From Tubiluchus corallicola (Eukaryota; Priapulida; Priapulimorpha; Priapulimorphida; Tubiluchidae): a stretch of DNA of 64,000 nucleotides. The stretch is taken from assembly GCA_030141605.1 (NCBI GenBank), contig JAQGDQ010000540.1:84306-148305 (forward strand), given 5' to 3'. Below the pieces are notes generated by a model that saw nothing but the letters and a program-made list of their open reading frames with translations, had not been told where the DNA came from and ran no database searches. Shown here in pieces: positions 22,545 through 35,860 of this stretch (position 1 is the first letter of the stretch; each line of letters begins with the position of its first letter). Both the position numbers and the translations under genes were made by a program.

Positions 22545-23980
22545 GCATAGAGGTACTATTTCACTAACCAGTTGCTTTCTAAGAATCAGGTAAGCTAATT
22601 TATGCAACTTCACTCGTTGGTCTCACAGGTGGGCTGATATACTTGACTTGTGACATATGCACTTCCAACAACAGAATGAAATTTCGCATAAATGAAGCCT
22701 GCTGCTACATAAACTTATTTTATGGGCCTTTTTTAAAATAGCTACAGCATGAGGGGAAGACCACCATACAAATAGGCAGTCCAGTCACATTTATAAGCTA
22801 TAAGTTCTATGCAAATATTCATTGCAAGGCTACAAGATTTGAAGAATTGGTCATTTAACATAGAACGTTTGACTTCTACTCCCAGTTTCAGTTACATTGA
22901 TAAATAAAAATGATGTAAATTATTAAAGCTTGCTAATAAGACATTATCTAATTAATTACGTTATTATATCACATAGTATTACTAATAATTGCTGTATTTT
23001 TAAAACTAAGGCAGTTTTTGCATGAAAAAACATACTCGATTCAATTTGCCACAATTTTTGTTGCCAGCATAGTTTGTAGTCACTTCTACATCCATACCTA
23101 ACTCAGTCTAAATCAATTGGAAATCTGCTATTTCCAAACTGACTGACGAAGAACAACTTCCTTTATAGTCACTGGGTAGATTATGGCTTTGTTTCTTATC
23201 CTTTGCAGCACAGGCATTTTATTTTTTTTCTTTGCCAGACACTGGCTCATAACATTACTTTGTTTTGCTGCATAGGCATTTCACAATTCTCTCTTCCTCT
23301 GTTTCAGTCATTCTCTGACTTTGCAGCCTTGTGACATAGTAAAAATCTAAAGTCTTAGAGACCTCTCTATATCTGTGAGGGTTCAATAGCTGATATTGCT
23401 AGGCAACTCTTAGACTGAAAGACCTGTGTACTGAGGCTCCAATACTGAGATCAATCTTGAATCAAAAGATGAAATAGTGAGACAAAAGAACATTGAGGAA
23501 CGAACCAATAGGTGAGAGTAAAGTTAACCGAGTGGGCAGTGACCTGAGGGAAGTCTTCTTACTTAGACTCTCTAAAATGTTCTTCGATTACATGAAAGGC
23601 AATTTTGCTTTGCAAGAACTTCAGTCTTGGTAATTTAGCTTTAATTTTTTTACTTTACTGAAAAATATTTATGAAGCATCGGTACACAATAGCATGCATA
23701 CTGCATTAACATAGTACATAGTACCATGGTACCCATTCCATTTGTTATTAAGTTCTGGGATGATAAAAAATGGCACGAAGTTTATGTTGGTTTTCCTGAA
23801 TGAGCTGCAGTTGCTTTGTTTGATTTGCTAAGTTGTACTGGTATCCATTACTCCAGTTCTAGGCAACATTGCGTTACGATTAGATCAAAGGAATCTGATC
23901 TATACCTTTAGGTACAAACTTTCAAATTAACACCAAAAATGGTCCAACTTAATTAATTTTGCACTTTTGTTTTTTTCTTC
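22545..23980. repeat. Spacer between MS4A-like copies 3 and 4
   Basis: Duplicated non-coding sequence. 22880-23290 resembles 26285-26740, 23440-23610 resembles intron 1 (18800-18960), and 23750-23980 resembles 26840-27075. No gene. Confidence 0.7.
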
Positions 23981-23983
23981 AAG

Positions 23984-24110
23984 CATTATGTGGATGCATT
24001 GCTGTCGCCGCAGAAATAACTGTGATTACTGTGTATGCCCAGTAGCTCCATTATACAACACTTATACGGCAGGGCGTATGGTGTGGAATTTTTTTCGTTA
24101 TTGCCGTTAC
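23984..24110 (+). pseudogene. MS4A-like exon 2, copy 4 (5' fragment)
   Basis: It matches the first ~42 codons of the intact copies (LCGCIAVAAEIT..., then GVWCGIFF-like), with a 1-base loss at the acceptor (CAAG|CATTATG) and a TAG in place of the CAG of ARQL. Similarity ends near 24107 and the rest of the exon is missing. Confidence 0.85.
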
Positions 24111-27076
24111 TAATATATTTTTCATCGATAAAATACAATGCATTCAAGTAAGTGTGGACAAAGCTATGATTTGACCTTAACGTTAAAAAATGCTTCAGCG
24201 ATTGCCCTAGTCTCTCCGTTACTGGCATGCCGATTAAGCTTTCCCACATGTAAATACAGCGAGAGTTAGTGTTACACTAGAGGAGTACACACTATAACAA
24301 ACCTAAACTGTCATGATCATGCAAATGAAAACACCAAATACACGAAATTTAAAGGACGTTAAAACAAATAAAAAATGACTGAATTTTTATGGACTCTATG
24401 GAAAATTGTGTTTGAGAATTACATCAAAATAATCAAATTAGTACGTTGTCATTTTCTTTTTCAATGGTTCATGTGTTAGTCCTTTCTTAATCTGCTAACC
24501 TTAATATTTCATCACTTATATAAATTACTAGGTAATAATTTCTTTATCCAAATTATATCGTTACTCCCACAACTAATATGCTTTCATACAGTCCAGTTCC
24601 TCATTTTAGCTTTGTCAGATTTACAAATTTTATTTGTTTGTTACTACTGACAGCCTTCACATGGAATATTGTGGAAACTAATTATTGTGCACTGCTTAGT
24701 ATTATGCACAATATTGTATAATACTGTAGTGACTTAAGAGATTCGCTTGCTTCTGGGCCAGAATAAGAGCTGTGATATCTTTAAAATTGCATCTGGTTAT
24801 GATTTTACCACAGGAGGCACAGTTACTGGCCATAATGATTTTGGTGTGCCAGCTTCAAAAACATATATTTTGTGCCATCAAGAGAAAATGTTGAGACACC
24901 TCAAGTGTTTTTTCCATCATGTATGCTTGAATGTGCATTCGTTTCATTTTCCCTAAATGCTTACATTGTTGATACGCACAGCTTTGCACTGGAACAATCT
25001 GATAATGGTTGAAACGCCATCTAATGGCCTTAGTAACACATGTTCTATGCATCTTACTGTGCCATAGGACTATCCTAGTTTCGGCCATGGTACTACATTT
25101 TGAGTAGGCTTATCCATAGTGTGCATTGATGAATATAGTGGCTTGACTCCATCGTGCTACTATGATATTGCCAAATGCAGGAGTGCCTAAGTACATTCAA
25201 AGTGTTTCTGTTTCATAGACTAAGTGCATAACCTCTTATCATCTCTGGAATGATGCTTTGATGATTCTTCATCACTGGTTAGCACTTGTCATTTACCAAT
25301 TTTATTAGTATGGGCAAATTATGATGCAAAAAGTGATAAAGTGAAACAGTATAATCCGTCTGTGACATCTGAAAGAATAATGTTCATTACTGGCTAGTTT
25401 TATGCGTCACTGAACTTTTTCTTTGTGTGTTCTTTTCAGCCGGTCCGTTTCATTCAGCAGTTTCGGCAGTTTGATTCAGTTGTGAAATTTATTTCTTCTG
25501 CTAGGGCTGCCTGGCCAATGGCCAGTTATTTCCAGCTTAGCTTTGATGTTGGAAGTGAAGATAATTCATGGGACAGAACTTCGCTGTTGTTTGTGTTATG
25601 GTTGAATTCCACTAACTGTTAAATAAGTTATGTCAATATAATGTATTTTGCTCAATCCAACTTGTATGGGGCTTCTTCATCAATGCCATGTGCATTCATT
25701 GAGGTTGTCTCGTAGACCCTTGTGACCACTTACTTTCAAAATACGATTGTACTGGAATAACCATGTTACCGAATTGACTACACTAAAGATAACAGCACAT
25801 GTTTCCTGTTTATAACATTAACTATGCTGAGGGTGTTGTTGTGGAGCTAAAAGATTTATACAAACTCCTAGTTTTTTGCAGAGTTCTTGCTTGTTTATAA
25901 TATCTGCGGCTATTCTGATTTTGGCTTCTATCTTTTATGTGCCTTGAAGTATGGCGCTATCTGTGATCGTGCCTCATAACTGAAATGTTCTTCTTAGAAT
26001 CTCTCTTTCACAACAAACATAATGACTGAGTGTATCCCTTTGTCTTTTCTTCTCTTTTAGTCAAACAAACATCATCATAATGAGTTTTACTAAATAACCT
26101 ACCCATACAGCTATCATGCAACTTTTAGTTGCTATATTGTCAAGTAGAGCTCCATAGGGCATGTCATAGACATCTAGCTAAACTAAGCATTTTAGCTAAA
26201 ATGGTATACTTGTGATTGTTATGGTTTTCCCAAACCCTGTGAAAGAATGTTTAAATGTCTAACTGACACCAATTATAAATTTACAAATCTTCTACTCCCG
26301 GTTTCAGTTACAATGATAAATAAAAATGATGTAAATTATTCCAGCTTGCTGATAACACGTTATCTAATTAATTACTTTATTATATCACATACTAATAAAT
26401 AAATGCTGTATTTTTAAAACTATGGCAGTTTTTACATAAAAAACATACTCGATTCAATTTCTCCAATTTTTGTTGCCAGCATAGTTTGTAGTCACTTCTG
26501 CATCCATACCAAACTCAGTCTAAATCAATTGGAAACTTGCAATTTCCAACTCTTACTAGGAACAACTTCCTTTATGGTCGAGTTTCTTCGTTAGTCACTG
26601 GGTGGATTGGCTTTACTTCAAAACCAGCTGACGAACCATACGTTTCATGGCTTTGTCTCTTACGTTTTGCTGCGCAGACATTTCATTTTTCTCCTTGCCC
26701 GACACTAGCTCTTAACATTACATTGTTTTGCTTCATAGGCCCTGTTTTTTTAACTTTACTGAAAAATAGTGATAAAGCAACCGTATACAGTAGCATGTAT
26801 AATCCATTACCGTAGTGCGTAGTACTCATTCCATTTGTTAAGTTCTAGGATGATAAAAATGGTACGAAGTTTATGGTTTTCTGGTTTTCCTGAACGGGTG
26901 GCAGTTGCTCTATTTGATTTGCTAAGTTGTAGTACTGGTGTCCCTTACTCCAGTTCTAGGCAACATTACGTTGCGATTAGATCAAAGGAATCTGATCTAT
27001 ACCTTTAGGTGTAAACTTTCAAATTAATTCCAAAAAATGTCCAAGTTAATTAATTTTGCACTTTGTTTTTCTTCAG
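24111..27076. other. Long spacer before MS4A-like copy 5
   Basis: 24111-25980 shows nothing I recognise; short open frames there (24747-24956, 25425-25622) lack exon signals or family matches. 25980-27076 is duplicated array spacer, resembling 21270-21560, 22880-23290 and 23750-23980, ending at the copy-5 acceptor. Confidence 0.6.
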
Positions 27077-27685
27077 GTGTTATGTGGATGCATTGCTATC
27101 GTTGCAGAGATAACTGCGATTATTGTGTATGCCCGGCAGCTCCATTATAGAATACCTATAGGACAGGGCATATGGTGTGGAATTTTTTTCATTATTGCCG
27201 GTATTATTGGTCTTGCTGCATGCAGAAATCCGAAAAAGAGAAGCTTGATAATTGCTTTGATGGTCTTGTCAATTGTGGCAGCTGTGTTTGCTGTCATTTT
27301 TCTGATTTTAAGTTCAATATACATATCGATTATAGGTATTTCTCTTCGGTATTTCTGTTACAGTTATGTCTATTCGTATCAAGCTAGTGAAAATATTTAC
27401 ACTTACGATTATGCATGCCAGAGGGCACTCAGTTGTTCTAGAGCTGCTTACTGTATTCAGCTGCTAATTGCAATAATGGAACTTGCATTTTCTATCTGGG
27501 TGTCCGTTCTCTGCTGCAAAGTTGTTTGTTGTGGAAAGACCTATCGCCCTGTGGTCATGTACGATGCGGCTGGTCAGCTACCATCTATTTCTGCCCCGGC
27601 GGCTGGAGGACAAACATTTCAACAGGTTGAACACGTCACGCAATATCCAGGAACACAGATCCACCACCCGCCTCCCTATGTATAG
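27077..27685 (+). CDS. MS4A-like exon 2, copy 5 (intact, terminal)
   Basis: 202 codons plus stop after a TTTTTCTTCAG acceptor, phase 0, compatible with the N-terminal exon at 17869. It has the same four-segment arrangement as copy 3: VLCGCIAIVAEITAIIV, GIWCGIFFIIAGIIGLAAC, LIIALMVLSIVAAVFAVIF and AAYCIQLLIAIMELAFSIW. It differs most in the extracellular loop (CYSYVYSYQASENIYTY) and the tail, which still ends PPPYV. Conserved cysteines flank the loop. It is nearly 9 kb from the only N-terminal exon found, so it is either an alternative 3'-terminal exon or an orphan duplicate. Confidence 0.78.
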   Translation: MLCGCIAIVAEITAIIVYARQLHYRIPIGQGIWCGIFFIIAGIIGLAACRNPKKRSLIIALMVLSIVAAVFAVIFLILSSIYISIIGISLRYFCYSYVYSYQASENIYTYDYACQRALSCSRAAYCIQLLIAIMELAFSIWVSVLCCKVVCCGKTYRPVVMYDAAGQLPSISAPAAGGQTFQQVEHVTQYPGTQIHHPPPYV

Positions 27686-30600
27686 ACATTGAGGTAATCT
27701 TTCAGTTCTTGATCGCTGTGCAACGAATTTGCAAGCTATTGCATGCAGTTTCACTCGTTGATCTTGCTCTTGGATTTAGATACGTTGACTTGTGGCTTGT
27801 ATGAAATTCCCCCGTAAATGGAACTCCTCGCCTAATACATGGTAAAAATACAAAGGCATAGGGGAATGTCACCATTCGAATGCACAACAGTTTTTGTAAG
27901 AAACTTCAACTGATAATTATAAATAGTCAAAACACAAAACGTTTTTGCTGGTTTTCTGAAACCTAAGTTACCAGCTATTTTTGCTCATTTTTGCAATTTT
28001 TTTATGTTTTAAGTTGCTAAATTATTGTTTTGTAAATTGTTGTGTTGTACTGTGTTGTTGTATAATTGTATTTAGCATAGTTTTTTTTTGCTACTGGCCT
28101 ATTATTCCTGCTTTGGTGCTAAAATTGGCTATTGTAATTGGCTGCTTCAAATTAAAATTCCAAAGAATATTTTTTGCTTAGTTAAATCTTGGTGTAGCCA
28201 ACATTCATAGTATGGGATTGCATCTTCAAACACCAGCTCTTCCAAATATAGTATAAATATTTTAATAATGGAATGTGCAGTTGTATTTCAGGCATTTCCT
28301 AGCATTTTTATATCTGCATAACATGTTAAGGTTAAGCTCAGCATACCTTTGAGCACTATAATCTTCCTGGAAACTTTTGGATAAATGGTACTATAAATTT
28401 ATATAATGCTGTGCTTAAAACATCCAACCTGAAGTAATTTTGATTAAGATTTTGCCACAAAGGAAGAGTTCTGATTATTGATATTAACTATTATGAGCAT
28501 TATTATGCTGATTTCTGACAGTTTTTTCTGAATTGAGTTTCAACTAGCATACTTACAGTTATGATTTACCATAACTGCATAAGTAATTCAAGCTGGGCTG
28601 CTCTTATTCTTATTGTTTCCATTTTTCTCTTACTTTTAGCTCCTTTTAAAGTCTTCTGCCAAATCACAAAATAGGAAATTCACTTCCTAATCTGATAAAC
28701 TCATAAAGATTCATTTACAGATGCTTACATTTTATATATTTACATTTAATATATTCACATAACTGTAATACTTTATAATCTTGTAGTCTTTGCAATAAAC
28801 ATTTGCACAGAAATAGTATGCCATGCCTATAAAAAGAAGAATAGTTTTAGAGAATTGGGGCTCGATGAAAATGATAATGGAGAAGTAACTATAACAGTAA
28901 GAGAAAATTAGTCGTCTCAGCTAACTATTCCTTATGATTTTAGATGCCAAATTGCAAAATTTGTATATTCCATTGTTACAAAAATGGGTTATCCATCTTT
29001 TGTTCAAACCAGGTTGCAGTGCAGCTACTTGTAGACAAGTTGCAGTACAAGATGGTATTGTCTAGGTCTTCTTTCCATCTAAGAGATTGTGAGTTGATTA
29101 CTGCGGCCGGAAAATACCAAAGGTTTTAAAATTGTACCTGCTGTTACTCTGCCTGCAGTGTGGTAATTAGGATAAAAGTGGGGTAATAATAGTCCCTGTT
29201 ATGTAGATATAGTTTGTTATTTACAGCCAGCAAAACGCTCTTTGAGTTTAGTCTTAAATGTTTATCTAAAAGTCGACTTTAAATAAAGACCTTATTATTA
29301 TTTTTTTTATTTTTTTTTATTAAGCTAGCAAACTGGTTATCGCAATGTTCTTAATACTCACTCATTTTGTTCACAATAAGTCAACAGCAATAAAACAAGA
29401 ATTTAACAAGTTTTTTCTGCTGTGGCCAAAATGCAAGCATGTGCTTAGTTACTTGTAAAAAACAAGTGTGCGCTTGGTTAGTCGCAAGAAATTTTGCTAA
29501 TTGCCAACTGAAATTACTGCCTTGTTGGATTTTCATCGTTTTGGACTGTGGACTATTCATTTGGAGAGTATGGCAAAGCTACAGGAAAAATGAAACAGGA
29601 CAAGGTAGTCTGTTAGTTTAATTATGTCTTTGTGTGATTAAATATTTACTTTTATGCTTAGGTTAGCAAATTCAGATTAGTGAGTTTTTTTGCAATTTAC
29701 ACAGTACTAATAGCTAATAAAAATGATAAATAAAATAAAATGATGTCACATGCAGACTAGAGAGTTCTCTCTCAACTTATTGTGCAACTTCTCTCTGAGA
29801 GTAAACTTGCAAGTGTGAACGGCTTGGCAACTTCTCTCACAACTTATTCTGGTGCTGATTTAGATTATAATGACGAAGCCTAGCCAAATTGTGTAATAAC
29901 TGATAAATTACGATCTAATACTGTATGTGTTATGTCATGCAGAATTTAGGTTTGTACATTTCATACAAATTCGTTTCATATGATATTAAACTTATTATTG
30001 AATTAAATTGCCCCGAACTGTAATTAAGCAATGCATTTTGTATAATACTAAGTTAACTAATTGAATCTCATTTAATTTGCTCTAAATATTTTCGCGAAAA
30101 CTAATGACTTTTAATCAGTGCACCTTGGAGCTGCATATGTGCCACCACGCGCGATATGACAGAATTTTATTTGGCATTTACATTGGCATTCATGAACTTA
30201 ATAAGTAAGTTTTTTCTGGAAAAATAATAACAATTAAAATAAATGATACTGTAATCACTGTAGTCCAAAAAGTGGTATGATTAAGTACTTGCTTCATTAC
30301 AGAGCACTATAATATGGATTTCTGTTTCATTGTTTGAATAGATTTCTGTTTCCCGACTCAGTAAAGTCTCGAATAATTTCAATAATTTATTTGCATGAGT
30401 TAGAACATAGCGAGTGAATAGTTTATTGATAAAGAACGATAGAAGGTCGTTATTGTTATGAGATATTTATGATATACACGAAGTCTCTGTAACAATGTTG
30501 GTATGTAAGTTCAGCTCCATGTGTTCCAAAAATTTTGCATGATAATGTAAGCACATTAGAATTAATTACATGTATAATATCTACTGCTAGAGATAAATGT

Positions 30601-32922
30601 GTCGTATTTAATGTGCTCGGTATCTGATTTTAAATATAAGCATTAGTACCTTGCAGTTTATGTGTGAATGTATTTTTATAGTTAAAACACCACAACTTTA
30701 TTAAAACTTTTAATTTACATAGTTAAAAATCATGTCAAATGTTTCGAATAGCTAAATAGGTAATGAATAAGCAGACCAGTAGAAACGAAATTAATACAGT
30801 GAATTATGCGCTAATTATATGCAGAAAGCCAAATAGGTAAGGATTATGCGGACTTGTAGAAAAGAAATTGATATAGTAACGTATAGTTGAGTGTTTGAAA
30901 ATAAAGTTAAGGGAATTGAACTGCTTTGTACATTAAGAGAAGGCTTATTAGGCTACATTAATAGACTTTGTTTTATTAATAAATTTCAGTTATTGCTAGC
31001 TCAGTGCTGAAATTATTAAAATCAGCTTTGTGACCAGAGACACAATAATGGTCATTAATGCTGGACTGAGGAGAATTTTTTAATTTCGTGCCAGTTCTAG
31101 ATGAAATACTTAAATGTTACTTACTTATACCTATATGGCCAGATATCTTGATAAGCTGTGCTTGTTTGATTATGCACAAGCACCTGGATCATTAGGTTTC
31201 AAAGATTGTCATTGATTATGGTATAAACAGTGTCCTAAGAATCAGAAGTGCGGCGATAACTTCCAGAACAGAACAGTTTACTTCCAGTGAACATTGAATG
31301 ACTGAGATGACAGAGCAATGGACCAGTAAACAGGAATTATCCATATTTCATGACTGATATACGAATCGGATACATAAGCTGTCAAATCAGCAATCACCTC
31401 ACAAGATGCAAGAATTAAGAATGTAGCTATGCACAGACACTTGCCACTTTCTCACGTCGGTCAAATTAGCTCAGAAAAAGAATTTATCACGTTTGTTTTG
31501 TTTCGGAAATCTTTCATCAATGCGTGCGCACCGAAGACAGGAAGCGATAAGAGTTTTATAAAACAATCAGAGACCTGCAGAGAACCCAGCGACTAGTATA
31601 TTTTCATTTTTGCAAATGCTAATTATTTTCAGACCACTCTCACTGCCGGTCTGGGACCGGGAGTCGGCGCGGGCAACGCCTCCTGTGAGATCAAGATTCG
31701 GGCATCCAGGTGCATGGCATAAATACCACTCTCTCTCTCTCAAGATGGCCATATTCCAGGAAAAAATAAGGGGATGACGATTGAAATGAAATCTGAAAAA
31801 TATCAATTGAACAGTGGAAAAGACTATTTTCTAAAAATATAAAGGGCAGTTCTGCCCGAATTTGGGCGTCAATTTTGCTCGAATTTTTTGAAACCCGAAA
31901 ATTTGGGGGGCAGTTCCCCCCTGCCCTGATGCATATCAACTGTTTCCATATGTCAGAAAATGCATGTTAACATAGCTCGTGATGCTCTTTTGGCCATTTT
32001 GATTGCTATTTATGAAAATTGGAAGTAATACTTTTTGGACAGTTACTACAGAGGTGGCATTAGTGTATTATTGTACTATGAGTGGGAAAAGAAAGCAAAG
32101 CACAGGTTTTGTTTACATAAATAATTTAGGGTAGAGAACAATCTGCAGCCTATCATCACTTTGTGAAAGAACTGCAACTAGCTGCAAAACAACATAATTA
32201 TAAGCTTTTTCTTCTTTGCAAAGTGTATAGATCTTAAAATGAATGAGCAAAACTCGCCCGACCAGGAACTCAGTCATGCAAAAATGGTCACTGGAAACTT
32301 GAAAACTTGCTAAATCATCATAAAGGCAATTTCCCGTCTACGCATTGCCGCATGATGCATATTCATGTGATAACGATCATGTTCGAATGAACACGGAAAT
32401 CATCACACATTATAGATTTCGTATTACATACACATGGAAACACTTCCACTTATTTAAATATAAACTGATGTGTACGCATCACGGCTCACGCATTATACAT
32501 TACCTTAAGAGTTCTTAAATAATCCCAGTTTTCTATTCATTACTTACTATTAATGAAAGTTCTCAGGGTAATTCATCAGGAGTCAGAATTATGGAAGAAA
32601 GTTTTACGCACTTACACAATTAAGAATTTTGTTATGTTTAGGTATGAGTTAATAATATATCTGTGTAAAGTAGTCTGTGAACTAGTTAAAGCTACTGGCA
32701 TCTTAAAAACAAATTTTCTGTTGAATTCTGTCTAAAATAAATGGAATGAAGTGATGGATTTGATTTTTTTTCTTTGTGTTTTGGATTGCAAACATAATTT
32801 GCATCTATATTAATTTTTCAAGCATTCTTTTACTTCATGCTGAGATCTGATGTGCTTCGAATTACTTTTGGTTTGTATAAAAATTGTCAAAATGAGTTGC
32901 AGCACTTTTTCCTTTTGTTTAG
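27686..32922. other. Spacer between MS4A-like copies 5 and 6
   Basis: About 5.2 kb without a supported gene. It is very AT-rich. A direct repeat of about 60 bases occurs near 30745-30800 and 30825-30890 (AAATAGGTAA...GTAGAAA...GAAATT). 31560-31930 has locally higher GC with small inverted repeats such as GGGCAGTTCTGCCC near 31841, of unknown nature. No second N-terminal exon was found. Confidence 0.55.
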
Positions 32923-33534
32923 GTGACATGCGGATGCATTGCAAGCATTATAGAGGTAGCTGCTATTGTTATATAAGCCCAAGGACACTATCGGATTCTC
33001 CCAATAGGAACTGGTTTGTGGTGTGGATTGTTCTTCATCATTGCTGGTTCTATTGGTCTTGCAACGTGCGCAAGTCCTGGAAGAAAAGGCCTGATTATTT
33101 CTTTAATGATCTTATCCATTGTAGCTGCAGTGACTGATACCATTCTTATGATTGCTTGTGCGATATACATACCCATTTCTAACATATTCATGTCAGATTG
33201 TACAAGTTCTCAGTATTCATATGAAACTCAAGGCTTCAATTACACAACTGATTATGTGTGTCTGAGAGCAACTAGGTGGGTTTTGGCTGCATATTGTTTG
33301 CAATTGATGATTGGAGTTGCAGAGATGGTGTCTGCCATCTGGGTGTCAATTCTCTGTTGTAAGGTTCTGTGTTTTAGAAACACATATCGCCCTGTACTTG
33401 TTTACTATGGAGCCAGTCAGCCACCACCTAGTTCTAGTCCATTGACAAGTCAAACTTTTCAGCAAGTTGGGTGTACCTCACAGCACCCAGGTATTCAAAC
33501 ACAACCACCTCCTTACACGCCAGTATATACATAG
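32923..33534 (+). pseudogene. MS4A-like exon 2, copy 6 (one in-frame stop)
   Basis: The most diverged copy. It starts after a CTTTTGTTTAG acceptor with VTCGCIASIIEVAAIVI and then TAA at 32974-32976. The other copies have TTT or TAT at that position, so one T-to-A change explains it. The remaining 185 codons are open and well conserved: GLWCGLFFIIAGSIGLATC, LIISLMILSIVAAVTDTI, a loop with CTSSQYSYETQGFNYT, segment 4 and a tail ending PPPYTPVYT. An open frame after a lone stop suggests very recent inactivation, a null allele, a sequencing error, or use of a downstream start (first Met at 33016). Confidence 0.7.
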
Positions 33535-34880
33535 ATTTTTTTGCTTCTGAGACTTTTTAAAAGAATACAAAATGATTTCAGTGAGGGCTTGGGGTTTTCT
33601 GAAGTTACAAGAAATGCGTGCCGTGCAGCAGAAAGTGCCAGACAATACTATTATGTATTTTGATTCCAGATATTTAATAAAATAAAAACTCATAATTTAT
33701 TAAACCAGTACAGTAGTTATCAATGGCTTGATATTGCTGAATGCATAGACTGTAATAAAATAGTTACCTGGCAGTCAGTAAGGATTATACTTAAGTAAAG
33801 CCTGTAAAATAATATATTATTAAATTTATGTGATGATCTTTCTAATCTGATTAATTATGGTATAACTTGCATAATGGAGATTCTTGTATTTGGGCAAAAA
33901 TTGTGAACATTAAATTTAGGTTATGGCCTTGGTAAATGTAAATCATAATCCTTATACATATCACTAAGAAGTGGGCATGTGACAATCATGATTTTAAACG
34001 TTTTCCACGTCTTAATGAGCACAAAGATGCTGGCTTTGGGATACGCTAATAGATACACTAAGTTATTCTCGGTATTATTCAAAATTGTCATATTTACACC
34101 ACAGTTGTTTATGGTACATGATAATGATTGTAATACTAATTTTGATTATGATGTTGATTTGATTTGAAAGTTGAATATGTAAATTTACATACAATGTTGG
34201 TGGATTTGGTGTAAGTTAAGGAATATTGAGTTTTTCTGGACAATATTCATAACCACATTTTGTCTTTATTTGGGCCTATGCCCTTTTAGATTTTTTTTGT
34301 TATGAATGCAAGTTTTTGAAAAAACTCAAATGTCAAAGGCCTAATATGTTGCGTGTAGATGTTGTTTACAATTGAATGATGAAATTGGTACATCTCATCA
34401 AAACTGATTTTGTAATGATTTTATTTATCATTTGTTCTCTATTACTTTTTTGGAGTTTGTTTTAGGTTTCTATGAGAATCTAACGTTATTATTTTTGTTC
34501 GAATTAATAGTTTGTTCATATAATATGTTAATACAATTGTATTTCATTTATTTAATATACAACTGATTTTTATTGTAATGTGATAGTGATTTGATTTCAT
34601 TAGCACTAACTTGAGTATCATGTAGATAATGCTTATATCTTTTGAGAATCTCCAACTTATGTAATCATATTGTACAATATAATTATATACTATGTAGTTA
34701 ATAATGTCATAATCTTAACGCTGAGTTTACTTTATTGTTTTTTCTTTTATAAAAAGTATTTTTTGCTAAATTGCTTCCAGTTTATCATTTTTGCAGGATG
34801 AACGTTGGCTTCGCATAATATACAGTAATGTCAGCAATTTATTTTGGATGTATTTATACAATTAGTAACATTTTAGAACG

Positions 34881-34882
<2 letters not shown>
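33535..34882. other. Intergenic stretch, nothing recognised
   Basis: AT-rich sequence after the MS4A-like array. AATAAAATAAAA near 33678 could serve as a polyadenylation signal for copy 6. No other feature. Confidence 0.5.

Positions 34883-34960
<78 letters not shown>
34883..34960. repeat. (ATT)n microsatellite
   Basis: About 26 uninterrupted ATT units. Confidence 0.98.
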
Positions 34961-34962
<2 letters not shown>

Positions 34963-35469
34963 GTATTAATAATAAAACTCCACCTGCAAAAGTGTTAAAT
35001 GAAATCATAAAATCGTTTATTGAAAAATCTGCATAGTATGGAATAACCACAAGAAATGCATTGTTGCATATTGCATGATTGCTATTACTGATAGTTAATA
35101 TCACTTAATCAAGTATTGGAATGTTATTTTTTGCAATTCATGTATATTTATCATTATCCCATTTCACTCATTAATCCCTTGTTTTTATTTTTGTGACTTC
35201 CACGTACAGTTTGACTCAAAAATTACTGTGTCAACAATGATAACTCTGAAATACTGTGTAAATCAGTTTCATATAAATAGTTTTACTGACAAACATGTAA
35301 AATAGCTATACGTGAATGACTTAAGTATATTATGCTTATTGATTACGACTGTAATAAAACTATTAATGTGAGTGTCATGTATGCGTACCCCTGTAAATTT
35401 TGTTTGTGTAAACTTGTGAATTAAATAGTAATGTACCGTGCCAGTTCAGAAATGTGCGTAATGATTTGC

Positions 35470-35860
35470 TATTTCAGTCCACACATCGTATGATAGCTTT
35501 GTATATCTACTGATACCCTCCCGCATTTTCTGATATCTTCGTACATCTCTTGATAGATTTTATGTCTTTACACATCTTTTGAATATCTTTATACATCTTC
35601 TGATGTCTTCACACATGTTTTGATAGCTCCGCACGTCTTTTGGTAGCATTACACATCTTCTGATGTCTTTACGCATCTTTTGAAAGCTTTAAATATCTTC
35701 GATTAGCTTCATGCATGTTTTCATGTCTTCAGTATTTTCTGATAACTTAATGCATGTGATAGCTTTAGCTGTCTTCTGATAACTTTATGCATCTTTGTAC
35801 ATCTGATATGTTCTCACACATTTTCATGTCTTATGTGTACTTGCTTCTGCATTCTAGCTG
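35470..35860. repeat. Degenerate minisatellite, about 23-24-bp unit
   Basis: Roughly sixteen imperfect repeats of a unit like TTTTGATAGCTTTACACATC, alternating with CTTCTGATGTCTTTACACATC. Units drift in length and sequence, with no open frame. Old tandem repeat of unknown role. Confidence 0.8.

Noticed and set aside
22326-22613. Minus-strand frame over MS4A-like copy 3
   Set aside because: Antisense of a conserved membrane-protein exon with no support of its own.
24747-25622. Additional N-terminal exons for MS4A-like copies 5 and 6
   Set aside because: Open frames here lack the Pro/Ala-rich start and the KPLSIIQ-like end seen in the exon at 17869.
35470-35860. CRISPR-like array
   Set aside because: Units are contiguous and drifting without unique spacers, in a eukaryotic context.
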